Shown one piece after another: positions 1 to 13,993 of a DNA stretch of 64,000 nucleotides. The notes below the pieces were generated by a model, which did no database searches, had not been told where the DNA came from, and saw nothing but the letters and a program-made list of their open reading frames with translations. Location: the NCBI RefSeq assembly GCF_932526225.1, contig NC_064041.1:15658951-15722950 (forward strand), written 5' to 3'. Numbering within the stretch: position 1 is the first letter of the stretch; each line of letters opens with the position of its first letter. Origin of the DNA: Nematostella vectensis. Lineage: Eukaryota; Cnidaria; Anthozoa; Actiniaria; Edwardsiidae. The translations under genes were made by a program, and so were the position numbers.

Positions 1-2001
1 TTGTACTAGTTGCTTGAATTGACCCTTGGCTATTTTTAGCTGAATTCCCCTCCCCCTCTAAAAAAGAAAATAATAATAATAATAGAACAAAACTAAAAAG
101 AAAACAAACAGAACAGAGACCCCCACCAACAATTTTGATTTTTTTTACTTTCCTTTAAAGGGGGAGTGTCATGGTTAAGAGATTTGCAATAGCTCTAGAG
201 CCCTGACACAATAAACTTCAGTGAAATTCTAATACTGACTTATGAGCTTTTGGTACATGTGGGAGACTTTAAACAAAACAAAAAAAAATGACCACAAACT
301 GTCAATTAATATAGTTTTCAATATAATATTGCATATTATTTAATAAGGTATTCACAGCTTTTAAAAAGTTCAACTGTTTGTAGACACTCAAAAGCCTACA
401 ATAATCACTGACTCCAGACATGCGCAGTACTATGCTGCTGCCCCTTTAAAGTAAAATACAGCTTTACTTAGTCAGCGTAGACAAAATTGCGGATTTTGTC
501 AATATTCTAATATGAAGATGTCAATATTCTCCCCCCTTACGTCTTTATTTCTATTTATTTTATGATTTTCACATGATACCAAAACAGCGTCTTTTTTCTT
601 CGCTAATTTGATGTCATGTACACAATAAAAGAGATGCGCCCGTGCGCATGGCAAGTCCCCAAGGGACCCAACACGCCCAAATAGACCTCTATTTTTTGTC
701 ATCCACAATCTCGGCGAGCTGTGCGTGGCGTAACCGTATTACAAGCCTGGGATCCTGGTTATTGTCCTCCCCATTAATGCGCGGGTTGGGATAACCTTGC
801 AAGAGTGTTGTACAGCATATTCGCTCGGAAATATCGGTGCTTGGGGCCTTCGGGTTCTTTACAGCCTTCCGTAAAAGCCTTGTGCTGCTATACCGATTGG
901 GTAATCCGTATGTATGGTTTCCGTTTTGTTCTTCAGACCTGGTTCGATCCCAGGCCAATGGGCTTTTTTTTAATTCGTTTTTTTTTTGTTTGTGCTGGAC
1001 CCCCTTAATCCTGATAGGTTTTGCGCAAAAATAATAAAAAAAGTGAGTTTGCAAAATAAGCTTGCTAGATTTATTGATTATATGTATTCAATTTGTTCCT
1101 AGCAAGTTAACAAAAAACACAAAGCAAAGAGTTTGAGGAAGTAAACAAGTATGTGAACTTTAATGTTCTATTTGAAGGGGTGCATTTTGTACAGGAAAGC
1201 ATACATAGAATGCTTAACTGGTGGAGAGGGGAGAGGTAACAGTTTATTGAGCATAATGTCAACAATAGCAGGGGGAAGGGAGGGGCACTCTCTTCATACA
1301 ATATTGCAGTTGTTACCTATTATTAAATAAGTTTGTAAGATATATTTGTTTATTAAGCAAGGTCTATTTCTGAGACAAGCAAACTCAAGTAAGAGCTGTT
1401 GAAATAACAGGTGAGTGTTAAAAAAAAACAATTATCTGATTAGAAAATTAATGTAGATTCCTTTGCACCAAATAAGAACAAACTTCATTTTGTTTGTTAT
1501 TTATGAGGAACGAGATGAGCTCTACAAGGCCAAGAAGAAATATGTATTGCTCATCTAAATTATACAAGTAAATAATAATACTAAAAAAAGAATTACTGTA
1601 AGTAATTAGAGTGGTTTTCATTAACCCACGAAACAAAGTGTAATAGTTAAACGGTAATAGTTAGTAAAACACAAAAAAGAACAATAGAATCAGATCACAA
1701 CAAAGTGTAATACGCTAAAGCGTAGGTCACGGGTTAATGAAGGTTTTGACATTTCAACCTTACATCCACATGAAGGTAATGCCTAATATCGAGTGCCCTA
1801 CAGTAAGTGTTTTGCAGTCAAGTTGTTTTCTGTTAGTAGGTAAAAAATTATTCTAAATAATAGTAATCATAGCTATGGTCACCACTTACACATATAGCAC
1901 TTGTAATGAAAAGAAAGAAAAAATATATATATGCAGTCAAACAACAGAATTGCATGATAACCTTGAATATATTGAATAAAGGACTGCAAAAAAAACATCT
2001 T
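1..2001 (+). repeat. Satellite unit 1
   Basis: 2001 bp. RNA core at 634-971, A box 726-737, B box 941-951, T run 964-971. This is the only unit whose T-arm-like stem is fully paired (CCTGG 938-942 with CCAGG 950-954). The outer arm of the second hairpin is altered (GGCA instead of GGCG, and CACGCC instead of GACGCC). The embedded MITE lies at 1625-1733 with a changed left end (CCCACGAA). An 8-bp inverted pair AGATGAGC / GCTCATCT sits at 1513-1520 and 1549-1556. Confidence 0.97.
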
Positions 2002-3998
2002 TTGTACTAGTTGCTTGAATTGACCCTTGGCTATTTTTAGCTGAATTCCCCTCCCCCTCTAAAAAAGAAAATAATAATAATAATAGAACAAAACTAAAAA
2101 GAAAACAAACACAGCAGAGACCCCCACCAACAATTTTGATTTTTTTTTACTTTCCTTTAAAGGAGGAGTGTAATGTTTAAGAGATTTGCAATAGCTCTAG
2201 AGCCCTGACACAATGAACTTCAGTGAAATTCTAATACTGACTTATGAGCTTTTGGTACATGTGGGAGACTTTAAACAAAACAAAAAAAATGACCACAAAC
2301 TGTCAATTAACATAGTTTTCAATATAATATTGCATATTATTTAATAAGGTATTGACAGCTTTTAAAAAGTTCAACTGTTTGTTGACACTTAAAAGCCTAC
2401 AATAATCACTGACTCCAGACATGCGCAGTACTATGTTGCTGCCCCTTTAAAGTAAAATACAGCTTTACTTAGTCAGCGTAGACAAAATTGCGGATTTTGT
2501 CAATTATCTAATATGAAGATGTCAATATTCTCCCCCCTTACGTCTTTATTTCTATTTATTTTATGATTTTCACATAATACCAAAACAGCGTCTTTTTTCT
2601 TCGCTAATTTGATGTCATGTACACAATAAAAGAGATGCGCCCGTGCTCATGGCGAGTCCCCAAGGGACCCAAGACGCCCAAATAGACCTCTATTTTTTGT
2701 CATCCACAATCTCGGCGAGCTGTGCGTGGCGTAACCGTATTACAGGCCAGGGATCCTGGTTATTGTCCTCCCCATTAATGCGCGGGTTGGGATAACCTTG
2801 CAAGAGTGTTGTACAGCATATTCGCTCGGAAATATCGGTGCTTGGGGCCTTCGGGTTCTTTACAGCCTTTCGTAAAAGACGTTGTGCTGCCATACCGATT
2901 GGGTAATCCGTATGTATGGTTTCCGTTTTGTTCTTCAGACCGGGTTCGATCCCAGGCCAATGGGCTTTTTTTTTAATTCGTTTTTTTTTCTTTGTGCTGG
3001 ACCCACTTAATCCTGATAGGTTTTGCGCAAAAATAATACAAAAAAGTGAGTTTGCAAAATAAGCTTGCTAGATTTATTGATTATATGTATTCAATTTGTT
3101 CCTAGGAAGTTAACAAAAACACAAAGCAAAGAGTTTGAGGAAGTAAACAAGTATGTGAACTTTAATGTTCTATTTGAAGGGGCGCATTTTGTACAGGGAA
3201 TCATACATAGAATGCTTAATTGGTGGAGAGGGGAGAGGTAACAGTTTATTGAGCATAATGTCAACAATAGCAGGGGGAAGGGAGGGGCACTCTCTTCATA
3301 CAATATTGCAGTTGTTGCCTATTATTAAATAAGTTTGTTATATATATTTGTTTATTAAGCAAAGTCTATTTCTGAGACAAGCAAACTCAAGTAAGAGCTG
3401 TTGAAATAACAGGTGAGTGTTAAAAGAAAAACAATTATCTGATTAGAAAACTAATGTAGATTCCTTTGCACCAAATAAGAACAAACTTCATTTTGTTTGT
3501 TATTTATGAAGAACGAGATGAGCTCTACAAAGCCATAAAGAAATATGTATTGCTCATCTAAATTATACAAGTAAATAATAATATTAAAAAAGAACTACTG
3601 TAAGTAATTAGAGTGGTTTTCATTAACCCGTGAAACAAAGTGTGATAGTTAAACGGTAATAGTTAGTAAAACACAAAAAAGTACAATAGAATCAGATCAC
3701 CACAAAGTGTAATACGCTAAAGCGTAGTTCACGGGTTAATGAAGGTTTTGACATTTCAACCTTACATCCACATGAAAGTAATGCCTAATATCGAGTGCCC
3801 TACAGTAAGTGTTTTGCAGTCAAGTTGTTTTCTGTTAGTAGGTAAAAAATTATTCTAAATAATAGTAATCATAGCTATGGTCACCACTTACACATATAGC
3901 ACTTGTAATGAAAAGAAAAAATATATATATGCAGTCAAACAACAGAATTGCATGATAACCTTGAATATATTGAATAAAGGACTGCAAAAAAACATCTT
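2002..3998 (+). repeat. Satellite unit 2
   Basis: 1997 bp. B box 2943-2953, T run 2966-2974. The first hairpin (from 2635) has GCTCAT on its 3' arm, which breaks one pair. The region after the CTTTAC hairpin reads AAAGACGTTGTG, shared only with unit 3. The right half is nearly indistinguishable from unit 3. MITE copy at 3627-3735 with TTAA at 3623-3626 and 3736-3739. Confidence 0.97.
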
Positions 3999-5995
3999 TT
4001 GTACTAGTTGCTTGAATTGACCCTTGGCTATTTTTAGCTTAATTCCCCTCCCCCTCTAAAAAAGAAAATAATAATAATAATAGAACAAAACTAAAAAGAA
4101 AACAAACACAGCAGAGACCCCCACCAACAATTTTGATTTTTTTTACTTTCCTTTAAAGGGGGAGTGTCATGTTTAAGAGATTTGCAATAGCTCTAGAGCC
4201 CTGACACAATGAACTTCAGTGAAATTCTAATAGTGACTTATGAGCTTTTGGTACATGTGGGAGACTTTAAACAAAACAAAACAAATGACCACAAACTGTC
4301 CATTAACAAAGTTTTCAATATAATATTGCATATTATTTAATAAGGTATTGACAGCTTTTAAAAAGTTCAACTGTTTGTTGACACTTAAAAGCCTACAATA
4401 ATCACTGACTCCAGACATGCACAGTACTATGTTGCTGCCCCTTTAAAGTAAAATACAGCTTTACTTAGTCAGCGTAGACAAAATTGCGGATTTTGTCAAT
4501 TATCTAATATGAAGATGTCAATATTCTCCCCCCTTACGTCTTTTTTTCTATTTATTTTATGATTTTCACATAATACCAAAACAGCGTCTTTTTTCTTCGC
4601 TAATTTGATGTCATGTACACAATAAAAGAGATGCGCCCGTGCGCATGGCGAGTCCCCAAGGGACCCAAGACGCCCAAATAGACCTCTATTTTTTGTCATC
4701 CTCAATCTCGGCGAGCTGTGCGTGGCGTAACCGTATTACAGGCCTGGGATCCTGGTTATTGTCCTCCCCATTAATGCGCGGGTTGGGATAACCTTGCAAG
4801 AGTGTTGTACAGCATATTCGCTCGGAAATATCGGTGCTTGGGGCCTTCGGGTTCTTTACAGCCTTTCGTAAAAGACGTTGTGCTGCCATACCGATTGGGT
4901 AATCCGTATGTATGTTTTCCGTTTTGTTCTTCAGACCGGGTTCGATCCCAGGCCAATGGGCTTTTTTTTTTAATTCGTTTTTTTTTCTTTGTGCTGGACC
5001 CACTTAATCCTGATAGGTTTTGCGCAAAAATAATACAAAAAAGTGAGTTTGCAAAATAAGCTTGCTAGATTTATTGATTATATGTATTCAATTTGTTCCT
5101 AGGAAGTTAACAAAAACACAAAGCAAAGAGTTTGAGGAAGTAAACAAGTATGTGAACTTTAATGTTCTATTTGAAGGGGCGCATTTTGTACAGGGAATCA
5201 TACATAGAATGCTTAATTGGTGGAGAGGGGAGAGGTAACAGTTTATTGAGCATAATGTCAACAATAGCAGGGGGAAGGGAGGGGCACTCTCTTCATACAA
5301 TATTGCAGTTGTTGCCTATTATTAAATAAGTTTGTTATATATATTTGTTTATTAAGCAAAGTCTATTTCTGAGACAAGCAAACTCAAGTAAGAGCTGTTG
5401 AAATAACAGGTGAGTGTTAAAAGAAAAACAATTATCTGATTAGAAAACTAATGTAGATTCCTTTGCACCAAATAAGAACAAACTTCATTTTGTTTGTTAT
5501 TTATGAAGAACGAGATGAGCTCTACAAAGCCATAAAGAAATATGTATTGCTCATCTAAATTATACAAGTAAATAATAATATTAAAAAAGAACTACTGTAA
5601 GTAATTAGAGTGGTTTTCATTAACCCGTGAAACAAAGTGTGATAGTTAAACGGTAATAGTTAGTAAAACACAAAAAAGTACAATAGAATCAGATCACCAC
5701 AAAGTGTAATACGCTAAAGCGTAGTTCACGGGTTAATGAAGGTTTTGACATTTCAACCTTACATCCACATGAAAGTAATGCCTAATATCGAGTGCCCTAC
5801 AGTAAGTGTTTTGCAGTCAAGTTGTTTTCTGTTAGTAGGTAAAAAATTATTCTAAATAATAGTAATCATAGCTATGATCATCACTTACACATATAGCACT
5901 TGTAATGAAAAGAAAAAATATATATATGCAGTCAAACAACAGAATTGCATGATAACCTTGAATATATTAAATAAAGGACTGCAAAAAAACATCTT
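3999..5995 (+). repeat. Satellite unit 3
   Basis: 1997 bp, the same length as unit 2 and very close to it, so these two are probably a recent adjacent duplication. B box 4939-4949. The upstream ATGCGCAG motif has become ATGCACAG near 4417, a C-to-T type loss on the other strand. Confidence 0.97.
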
Positions 5996-7994
5996 TTGTA
6001 CTAGTTGCTTGAATTGACCCTTGGCTATTTTTAGCTTAATTCCCCTCCCCCTCTAAAAAAGAAAATAATAATAATAATAGAACAAAACTAAAAAGAAAAC
6101 AAACACAGCAGAGACCCCCACCAACAATTTTGATTTTTTTTTTACTTTCCTTTAGAAGGGGAGTGTCATGGTTAAGAGATTTGCAATAGCTCTAGAGCCC
6201 TCACACAATGAACTTCAGTGAAATTCTGAAACTGACTTATGAGCTTTTGGTACATGTGGGAGACTTTAAACAAAACAAAAAAAAAATGACCACAAACTGT
6301 CCATTAACATAGTTTTCAATATAATATTGCTTATTTTTTAATAAGGTATTGACAGCTTTTAAAAAGTTCAACTGTTTGTAGACACTTAAAAGCCTACAAT
6401 AAACACTGACTCCAGACATGCGCAGTACTATGCTGCTGCCCCTTTAAAGTAAAATACAGCTTTACTTAGTCAGCGTAGACAAAATTGCGGATTTTGTCAA
6501 TATTTTAATATTAAGATGTCAATATTCTCCACCCTTACGTCTTTATTTCTATTTATTTTATGCTTTTCACATGATACCAAAACAGCGTCATTTTTCTTCG
6601 CTAATTTGATGTCATGTACACAATAAAAGAGATGCGCCCGTGCGCATGGCGAGTCCCCAAGGGACCCAAGACGCCCAAATAGACCTCTATTTTTTGTCAT
6701 CCACAATCTCGGCGAGCTGTGCGTGGCGTAACCTTATTACAGGCCTGGGATCCTGGTTATTGTCCTCCCCATTAATGCGCGGGTTGGGATAACCTTGCAA
6801 GAGTGTTGTACAGCATATTCGCTCGGAAATATCGGTGCTTGGGGCCTTCGGGTTCTTTACAGCCTTCCGTAAAAGCCTTGTGCTGCCATACCGATTGGGT
6901 AATCCGTATGTATGGTTTCCGTTTTGTTCTTCAGACCGGGTTCGATCCCAGGCCAATGGGCTTTTTTTATTCGTTTTCTTTCTTTGTGCTTGACCCCCCT
7001 AATCCTGATTGGTTTTGCGCAAAAATAACAAAAAAAAAGTGAGTTTGCAAAATAAGCTTGCTGGATTTATTGATTATATGTATTCAATTTGTTCCTAGGA
7101 AATTAACAAAAAACACAAAGCAAAGAGTTTGAGGAAGTAAACAAGTATGTGAACTTTAATGTTCTATTTGAAGGGGCGCATTTTGTACAGTGAAGCATAC
7201 ATAGAATGCTTAACTGGTGGAGAGGGGAGAGGTAACAGTTTATTGAGCATAATGTCAACAATAGCAGGGGAAAGGGAGGGGCACTCTCTTCATACAATAT
7301 TGCAGTTGTTACCTATTATTAAATAAGTTTGTAAGATATATTTGTGTATTAAGCAAGGTCTATTTCTAAGACAAGCAAACTCAAGTAAGAGCTGTTGAAA
7401 TAACAGGTAAGTGTTAAAAAAAACAATTATCTGATTAGAAAACTAATGTAGATTCCTTTACACCAAATAAGAACAAACTTCATTTTGTTTGTTATTTATG
7501 AGGAACGTGATGAGCTCTACAAGGCCAAGAAGAAATATGTATTGCTCATTTAAATTATACAAGTAAATAATAATATTAAAAAAGAATTACTGTAAGTAAT
7601 TAGAGTTGTTTTCATTAACCCGTGAAACAAAGTGTGATAGTTAAACGGTTGTAGTTAGTAAAACACAAAAAAGAACAATAGAATCAGATCACAACAAAGT
7701 GTAATACGCTAAAGCGTAGTTCACGGGTTAATGAAGGTTTTGACATTTCAACCTTACATCCACATGAAAGTAATGCCTAATATCGAGTGCCCTACAGTAA
7801 GTGTTTTGCAGTCAAGTTGTTTTCTGTTAGTAGGTAAAAAATTATTCTAAATAATAGTAATCATAGCTATGGTCACCACTTACACATATAGCACTTGTAA
7901 TGAAAAGAAAGAAAAAATATATAAATGCAGTCAAACAACAGAACTGCATGATAACCTTGAATATATTGAATAAAGGACTGCAAAAAAACATCTT
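5996..7994 (+). repeat. Satellite unit 4
   Basis: 1999 bp. B box 6939-6949. The A-box region reads TGGCGTAACCTT instead of TGGCGTAACCGT. Downstream of the T run it shares CCTGATTGGTTTTGCGC with unit 5 only, where other units have CCTGATAGG or TCTGATAGG. Confidence 0.97.
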
Positions 7995-9993
7995 TTGTAC
8001 TAGTTGCTTGAATTGACCCTTGGCTATTTTTAGCTGAATTCCCCTACCCCTCTTAAAAAGAAAATAATAATAATAATAGAACAAAACTAAAAAGAAAACA
8101 AACACAGCAGAGACCCCCACCAACAATTTTGAATTTTTTTTACTTTCCTTTATAGGGGGAGTGTCATGTTTAAGAGATTTGCAATAGCTCTAGAGCCCTG
8201 ACACAATGAACTTCAGTGAAATTCTAATACTGACTTATGAGCTTTTGGTACATGTGGGAGACTTTAAACAAAACAAAAAAAATGACCACAAACTGTCCAT
8301 TAACATAGTTTTCAATATAATATAGCATATTATTTAATAAGGTATTGACAGCTTTTAAAAAGTTCAACTGTTTGTAGACACTTAAAAGCCTACAATAAAC
8401 ACTGAATCCAGACATGCGCAGTACTATGCTGCTGCCCCTTTAAAGTAAAATACAGCTTTACTTAGTCAGCGTAGACAATATTGCGGATTTTGTCAATATT
8501 CTAATATGAATATATCAATATTCTCCCCCCATTACGTCTTTATTTCTATTTATTTTATGCTTTTCACATGATACCAAAACAGCGTCTTTTTTCTTCGCTA
8601 ATTTGATGTCATGTACACAATAAAAGAGATGCGCCCGTGCGCATGGCGAGTCCCCAAGGGACCCAAGACGCCCAAATAGACCTCTATTTTTTGTCATCCA
8701 CAATCTCGTCGAGCTGTGCGTGGCGTAACCGTATTACAGGCCTGGGATCCTGGTTATTGTCCTCCCCATTAATGCGCGGGTTGGGATAGCCTTGCAAGAG
8801 TGTTGTACAGCATATTCGCTCCGAAATATCGGTGCTTGAGGCCTTCGGGTTCTTTACAGCCTTCCGTAAAAGCCTTGTGCTGCCATGCCGATTGGGTAAT
8901 CCGTATGTATGGTTTCCGTTTTGTTCTTCAGACCGGGTTCGATCCCAGGCCAATGGGCTTTGTTTTTTTAATTCGTTTTTTTTTCTTTGTGCTTGACCCC
9001 CCTAATCCTGATTGGTTTTGCGCAAAAAAAAAAGTAAGTTTGCAAAATAAGCTTGCTGGATTTATTGATTATATGTATTCAATTTGTTCCTAGGAAGTTA
9101 ACAAAAAACACAAAGCAAAGAGTTTGAGGAAGTAAACAAGTATGTGAACTTTAATGTTCTATTTGAAGGGACGCATTTTGTACAGGGAAGCATACATAGA
9201 ATGCTTAACTGGTGGAGAGGGAAGAGGTAAAAGTTTATTGAGCATAATTTCAACAATAGCAGGGGGAAGAGAGGGGCACTCCCTTCATACAATATTGCAG
9301 TTGTTACCTATTATTAAATAAGTTTGTTATATATATTTGTTTATTAAGCAAGGTCTATTTCTGAGACAAGCAAACTCAAGTAAGGCTGTTGAAATAACAG
9401 GTGAGTGTTAAAAGAAAAACAATTATCTGATTAGAAAACTACTGTAGATTCCTTTGCACCAAAATAAGAACAAACTTCATTTTGTTTGTTATTTATGAGG
9501 AACGAGATGAGCTCTACAAAGCCATAAAGAAATATGTATTGCTCATCTAAATTATACAAGTAAATAATAATATTAAAAAAGAACTACTGTAAGTATCTAG
9601 AGTGGTTTTCATTAACCCGTGAAACAAAGTGTGATAGTTAAACGGTAATAGTTAGTAAAACACAAAAAAGTACAATAGAATCAGATCACCACAAAGTGTA
9701 ATACGCTAAAGCGTAGTTCACGGGTTAATGAAGGTTTTGACATTTCAACCTTACATCCACATGAAAGTAATGCCTAATATCGAGTGCCCTACAGTAAGTG
9801 TTTTGCAGTCAAGTTGTTTTCTGTTAGTAGGTAAAAAAATATTCTAAATAATAGTAATCATAGCTATGGTAACCACTTACACATATAGAACTTGTAATGA
9901 AAAGAAAGAAAAAATATATATATATGCAGTCAAACAACAGAATTGCATGATAACCTTGAATATATTGAATAAAGGACTGCAAAAAAACATCTT
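7995..9993 (+). repeat. Satellite unit 5
   Basis: 1999 bp. B box 8936-8946. Several core changes are private (CTCCGAAATATC, CTTGAGGCC, CATGCCGATT). The T run after the B box is split by a G (TTTGTTTTTTT), a variant also seen in units 10, 12, 15, 22 and 25. From here the right half switches to the AGTATCTAG subtype that dominates units 5-10 and 12-17. Confidence 0.97.
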
Positions 9994-11992
9994 TTGTACT
10001 AGTTGCTTGAATTGACCCTTGGCTATTTTTAGCTGAATTCCCCTCCCCCTCTAAAAAAGAAAATAATAATATAATAGAACAAAACTAAAAAGAAAACAAA
10101 CACAACAGAGACCCCCACCAACAATTTTGATTTTTTTTACTTTCCTTTAAAAGGGGAGTGTTATGGTTAAGAGATTTGCAATAGCTCTAGAGCCCTGACA
10201 CAATGAACTTCAGTGAAATTCTAATACTGACTTATGAGCTTTTGGTACATGTGGGAGACTTTAAACAAAACAAAAAAATGACCACAAACTGTCAATTAAC
10301 ATAGTTTTCAATATAATATTGCATATTATTTAATAAGGTATTGACAGCTTTTAAAAAGTTCAACTGTTTGTTGACACTTAAAAGCCTACAATAATCACTG
10401 ACTCCAGACATGCGCAGTACTATGTTGCTGCCCCTTTAAAGTAAAATACAGCTTTACTTAGTCAGCGTAGACAAAATTGAGGATTTTGTCAATATTCTAA
10501 TATGAAGATGTTAATGTTCTCCCCCTTTACGTATTTATTTCTATTTATTTTATGATTTTCACATGATACCAAAACAGCGTCATTTTTCTTCGCTAATTTG
10601 ATGTCATGTACACAATAAAAGAGATGCGCCCGTGCGCATGGCGAGTCCCCAAGGGACCCAAGACGCCCAAATAGACCTCTATTTTTTGTCATCCACAATC
10701 TCGGCGAGCTGTGCGTGGCGTAACCGTATTACAGGCCTGGGATCCTGGTTATTGTCCTCCCCATTAATGCGCGGGTTGGGATAACCTTGCAAGAGTGTTG
10801 TACAGCATATTCGCTCGGAAATATCGGTGCTTGGGGCCTTCGGGTTCTTTACAGACTTCCGTAAAAGCCTTGTGCTGCCATACCGAATGGGTAATCCGTG
10901 TGTATGGTTTCCGTTTTGTTCTTCAGACCGGGTTCGATCCCAGGCCAATGGGCTTTTTTTTTAGTTCGTTTTTTTTTCTTTGTGCTGGACCCCCTTAATT
11001 CTGATAGGTTTTGCGCACAAATAATAAAAAAAAGTGAGTTTGCAAAATAAGCTTGCTAGATTTATTGATTATATGTATTCAATTTGTTCCTAGGAAATTA
11101 ACAAAAAACACAAAGCAAAGAGTTTGAGGAAGTAAACAAGTATGTGAACTTTAATGTTCTATTTGAAGGGGTGCATTTTGTACAGGGAAGCATTCATAGA
11201 ATGCTTAACTGGTGGAGAGGGAAGAGGTAAAAGTTTATTGAGCATAATTTCAACAATAGCAGGGGGAAGAGAGGGGCACGCTCTTAATACAATATTGCAG
11301 TTGTTACCTATTATTAAATAAGTTTGTAACATGTCTTTGTTTATTAAGCAAGGTCTATTTCTGAGACAAGCAAACTCAAGTAAGGCTGTTGAAATAACAG
11401 GTGAGTGTTAAAAGAAAAACAATTATCTGATTAGAAAACTACTGTAGATTCCTTTGCACCAAAATAAGAACAAACTTCATTTTGTTTGTTATTTATGAGG
11501 AACGAGATGAGCTCTACAAAGCCATAAAGAAATATGTATTGCTCATCTAAATTATACAAGTAAATAATAATATTAAAAAAGAACTACTGTAAGTATCTAG
11601 AGTGGTTTTCATTAACCCGTGAAACAAAGTGTGATAGTTAAACGGTAATAGTTAGTAAAACACAAAAAAGTACAATAGAATCAGATCACCACAAAGTGTA
11701 ATACGCTAAAGCGTAGGTCACGGGTTAATGAAGGTTTTGACATTTCAACCTTACATCCACATGAAAGTAATGCCTAATATCGAGTGCCCTACAGTAAGTG
11801 TTTTGCAGTCAAGTTGTTTTCTGTTAGTAGGTAAAAAATATTCTAAATAATAGTAATCATAGCTATGGTCACCACCTACACATATAGAACTTGTAATGAA
11901 AAGAAAGAAAAAATATATATATATGCAGTCAAACAACAGAATTGCATGATAACCTTGAATATATTGAATAAAGGACTGCAAAAAAACATCTT
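9994..11992 (+). repeat. Satellite unit 6
   Basis: 1999 bp. B box 10931-10941. The core has private changes in the CTTTAC hairpin loop (CAGACTTCC) and at CCGAATGGG. The TAA block is the short TAATAATATAATAG form. Confidence 0.97.
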
Positions 11993-13993
11993 TTGTACTA
12001 GTTGCTTGAATTGACCCTTGGCTATTTTTAGCTGAATTCCCCTCCCCCTCTAAAAAAGAAAATAATAATATAATAGAACAAAACTAAAAAGAAAACAAAC
12101 ACAGCAGAGACCCCCACAAACAATTTTGATTTTTTTTACTTTCCTTTAAAGGGGGAGTGTCATGTTTAGGAGATTTGCAAGAGCTCTAGAGCCCTGACAC
12201 AATGAACTTCAGTGAAATTCTAATACTGACTTATGAGCTTTTGGTACATGTGGGAGACTTTAAACAAAACAAAAAAAATGACCACAAACTGTCCATTAAC
12301 ATTGTTTTCAATATAATATTGCATATTATTTAATAAGGTATTGACAGTTTTAAAAAAGTTCAACTGTTTGTAGACACTTAAAAGCCTACAATAAACACTG
12401 ACTCCAGACATGCGCAGTACTATGTTGCTGCCCCTTTAAAGTAAAATACAGCTTTACTTAGTCAGCGTAGACAAAATTGCGGATTTTGTCAATATTCTAA
12501 TATGAAGATGTCAATATTCTCCCCCCTTACGTCTTTATTTCTATTTATTTTATGCTTTTCACATGATACCAAAACAGCGTCTTTTTTCTTCGCTAATTTG
12601 ATGTCATGTACACAATAAAAGAGATGCGCCCGTGCGCATGGCGAGTCCCCAAGGGACCCAAGACGCCCAAATAGACATCTATTTTTTGTCATCCACAATC
12701 TCGGCGAGCTGTGCGTGGCGTAACCGTATTACAGGCCTGGGATCCTGGTTATTGTCCTCCCCATTAATGCGCGGGTTGGGATAACCTTGCAAGAGTGTTG
12801 TACAGCATATTCGCTCGGAAATATCGGTGCTTGGGGCCTTCGGGTTCTTTACAGCCTTCCGTAAAAGCCTTGTGCTGCCATACCGATTGGGTAATCCGTA
12901 TGTATGGTTTCCGTTTTGTTCTTCAGACCGGGTTCGATCCCAGGCCAATGGGCTTTTTTTTTTAGTTCGTTTTTTTTTCTTTGTGCTGGACCCCCTTAAT
13001 TCTGATAGGTTTTGCGCACAAATAATAAAAAAACTGAGTTTGCAAAATAAGCTTGCTAGATTTATTGATTATATGTATTCAATTTGTTCTTGGGAAGTTA
13101 ACAAAAAACACAAAGCAAAGAGTTTGAGGAAGTAAACAAGTATGTGAACTTTAATGTTCTTTTTGAAGGGGTGCATTTTGTACAGGGGAGCATACATAGA
13201 ATGCTTAACTGGTGGAGAGGGAAGAGGTAAAAGTTTATTGAGCATAATTTCAACAATAGCAGGGGGAAGAGAGGGGCACTCCGTTCATACAATATTGCAG
13301 TTGTTACCTATTATTAAATAAGTTTGTAACATGTCTTTGTTTATTAAGCAAGGTCTATTTCTGAGACAAGCAAACTCAAGTAAGGCTGTTGAAATAACAG
13401 GTGAGTGTTAAAAGAAAAACAATTATCTGATTAGAAAACTACTGTAGATTCCTTTGCACCAAAATAAGAACAAACTTCATTTTGTTTGTTATTTATGAGG
13501 AACGAGATGAGCTCTACAAAGCCATAAAGAAATATGTATTGCTCATCTAAATTATACAAGTAAATAATAATATTAAAAAAGAACTACTGTAAGTATCTAG
13601 AGTGGTTTTCATTAACCCGTGAAACAAAGTGTGATAGTTAAACGGTAATAGTTAGTAAAACACAAAAAAGTACAATAGAATCAGATCACCACAAAGTGTA
13701 ATACGCTAAAGCGTAGTTCACGGGTTAATGAAGGTTTTGACATTTCAACCTTACATCCACATGAAAGTAATGCCTAATATCGAGTGCCCTACAGTAAGTG
13801 TTTTGCAGTCAAGTTGTTTTCTGTTAGTAGGTAAAAAAATATTCTAAATAATAGTAATCATAGCTATGGTCACCACTTACACATATAGAACTTGTAATTA
13901 AAAGAAAGAAAAAATATATATATATGCAGTCAAACAACAGAATTGCATGATAACCTTGAATATAATGAATAAAGGACTGCAAAAAAACATCTT
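11993..13993 (+). repeat. Satellite unit 7
   Basis: 2001 bp. B box 12931-12941. Downstream of the T run it reads TTCTGATAGG, then GCGCACAAATAAT and ACTGAGTTTGC, a subtype shared with units 8, 9, 14, 17, 20, 23 and 29. Confidence 0.97.

Noticed and set aside
622-632. AATAAAAG before the core as a TATA box or poly(A) signal
   Set aside because: The position is too close to the first hairpin for a TATA box if the hairpins are transcribed, and AATAAA-like strings are frequent by chance in this AT-rich unit. Mentioned only as a landmark.
499-708. Recurrent 60-100 residue frames in every unit on both strands
   Set aside because: They recur only because the units repeat, vary in start and end with single-base changes, are mostly low-complexity translations of AT-rich DNA, and overlap each other on opposite strands.
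894-962. A true tRNA gene at the end of the core
   Set aside because: Only the T-arm and acceptor geometry fit. There is no D-arm, no anticodon stem and no A box at tRNA spacing.
634-971. 5S rRNA, SRP/7SL, 7SK, U6, RNase P or RNase MRP RNA
   Set aside because: None of the conserved motifs I know for these RNAs could be placed in the core on either strand. A covariance search would be decisive.
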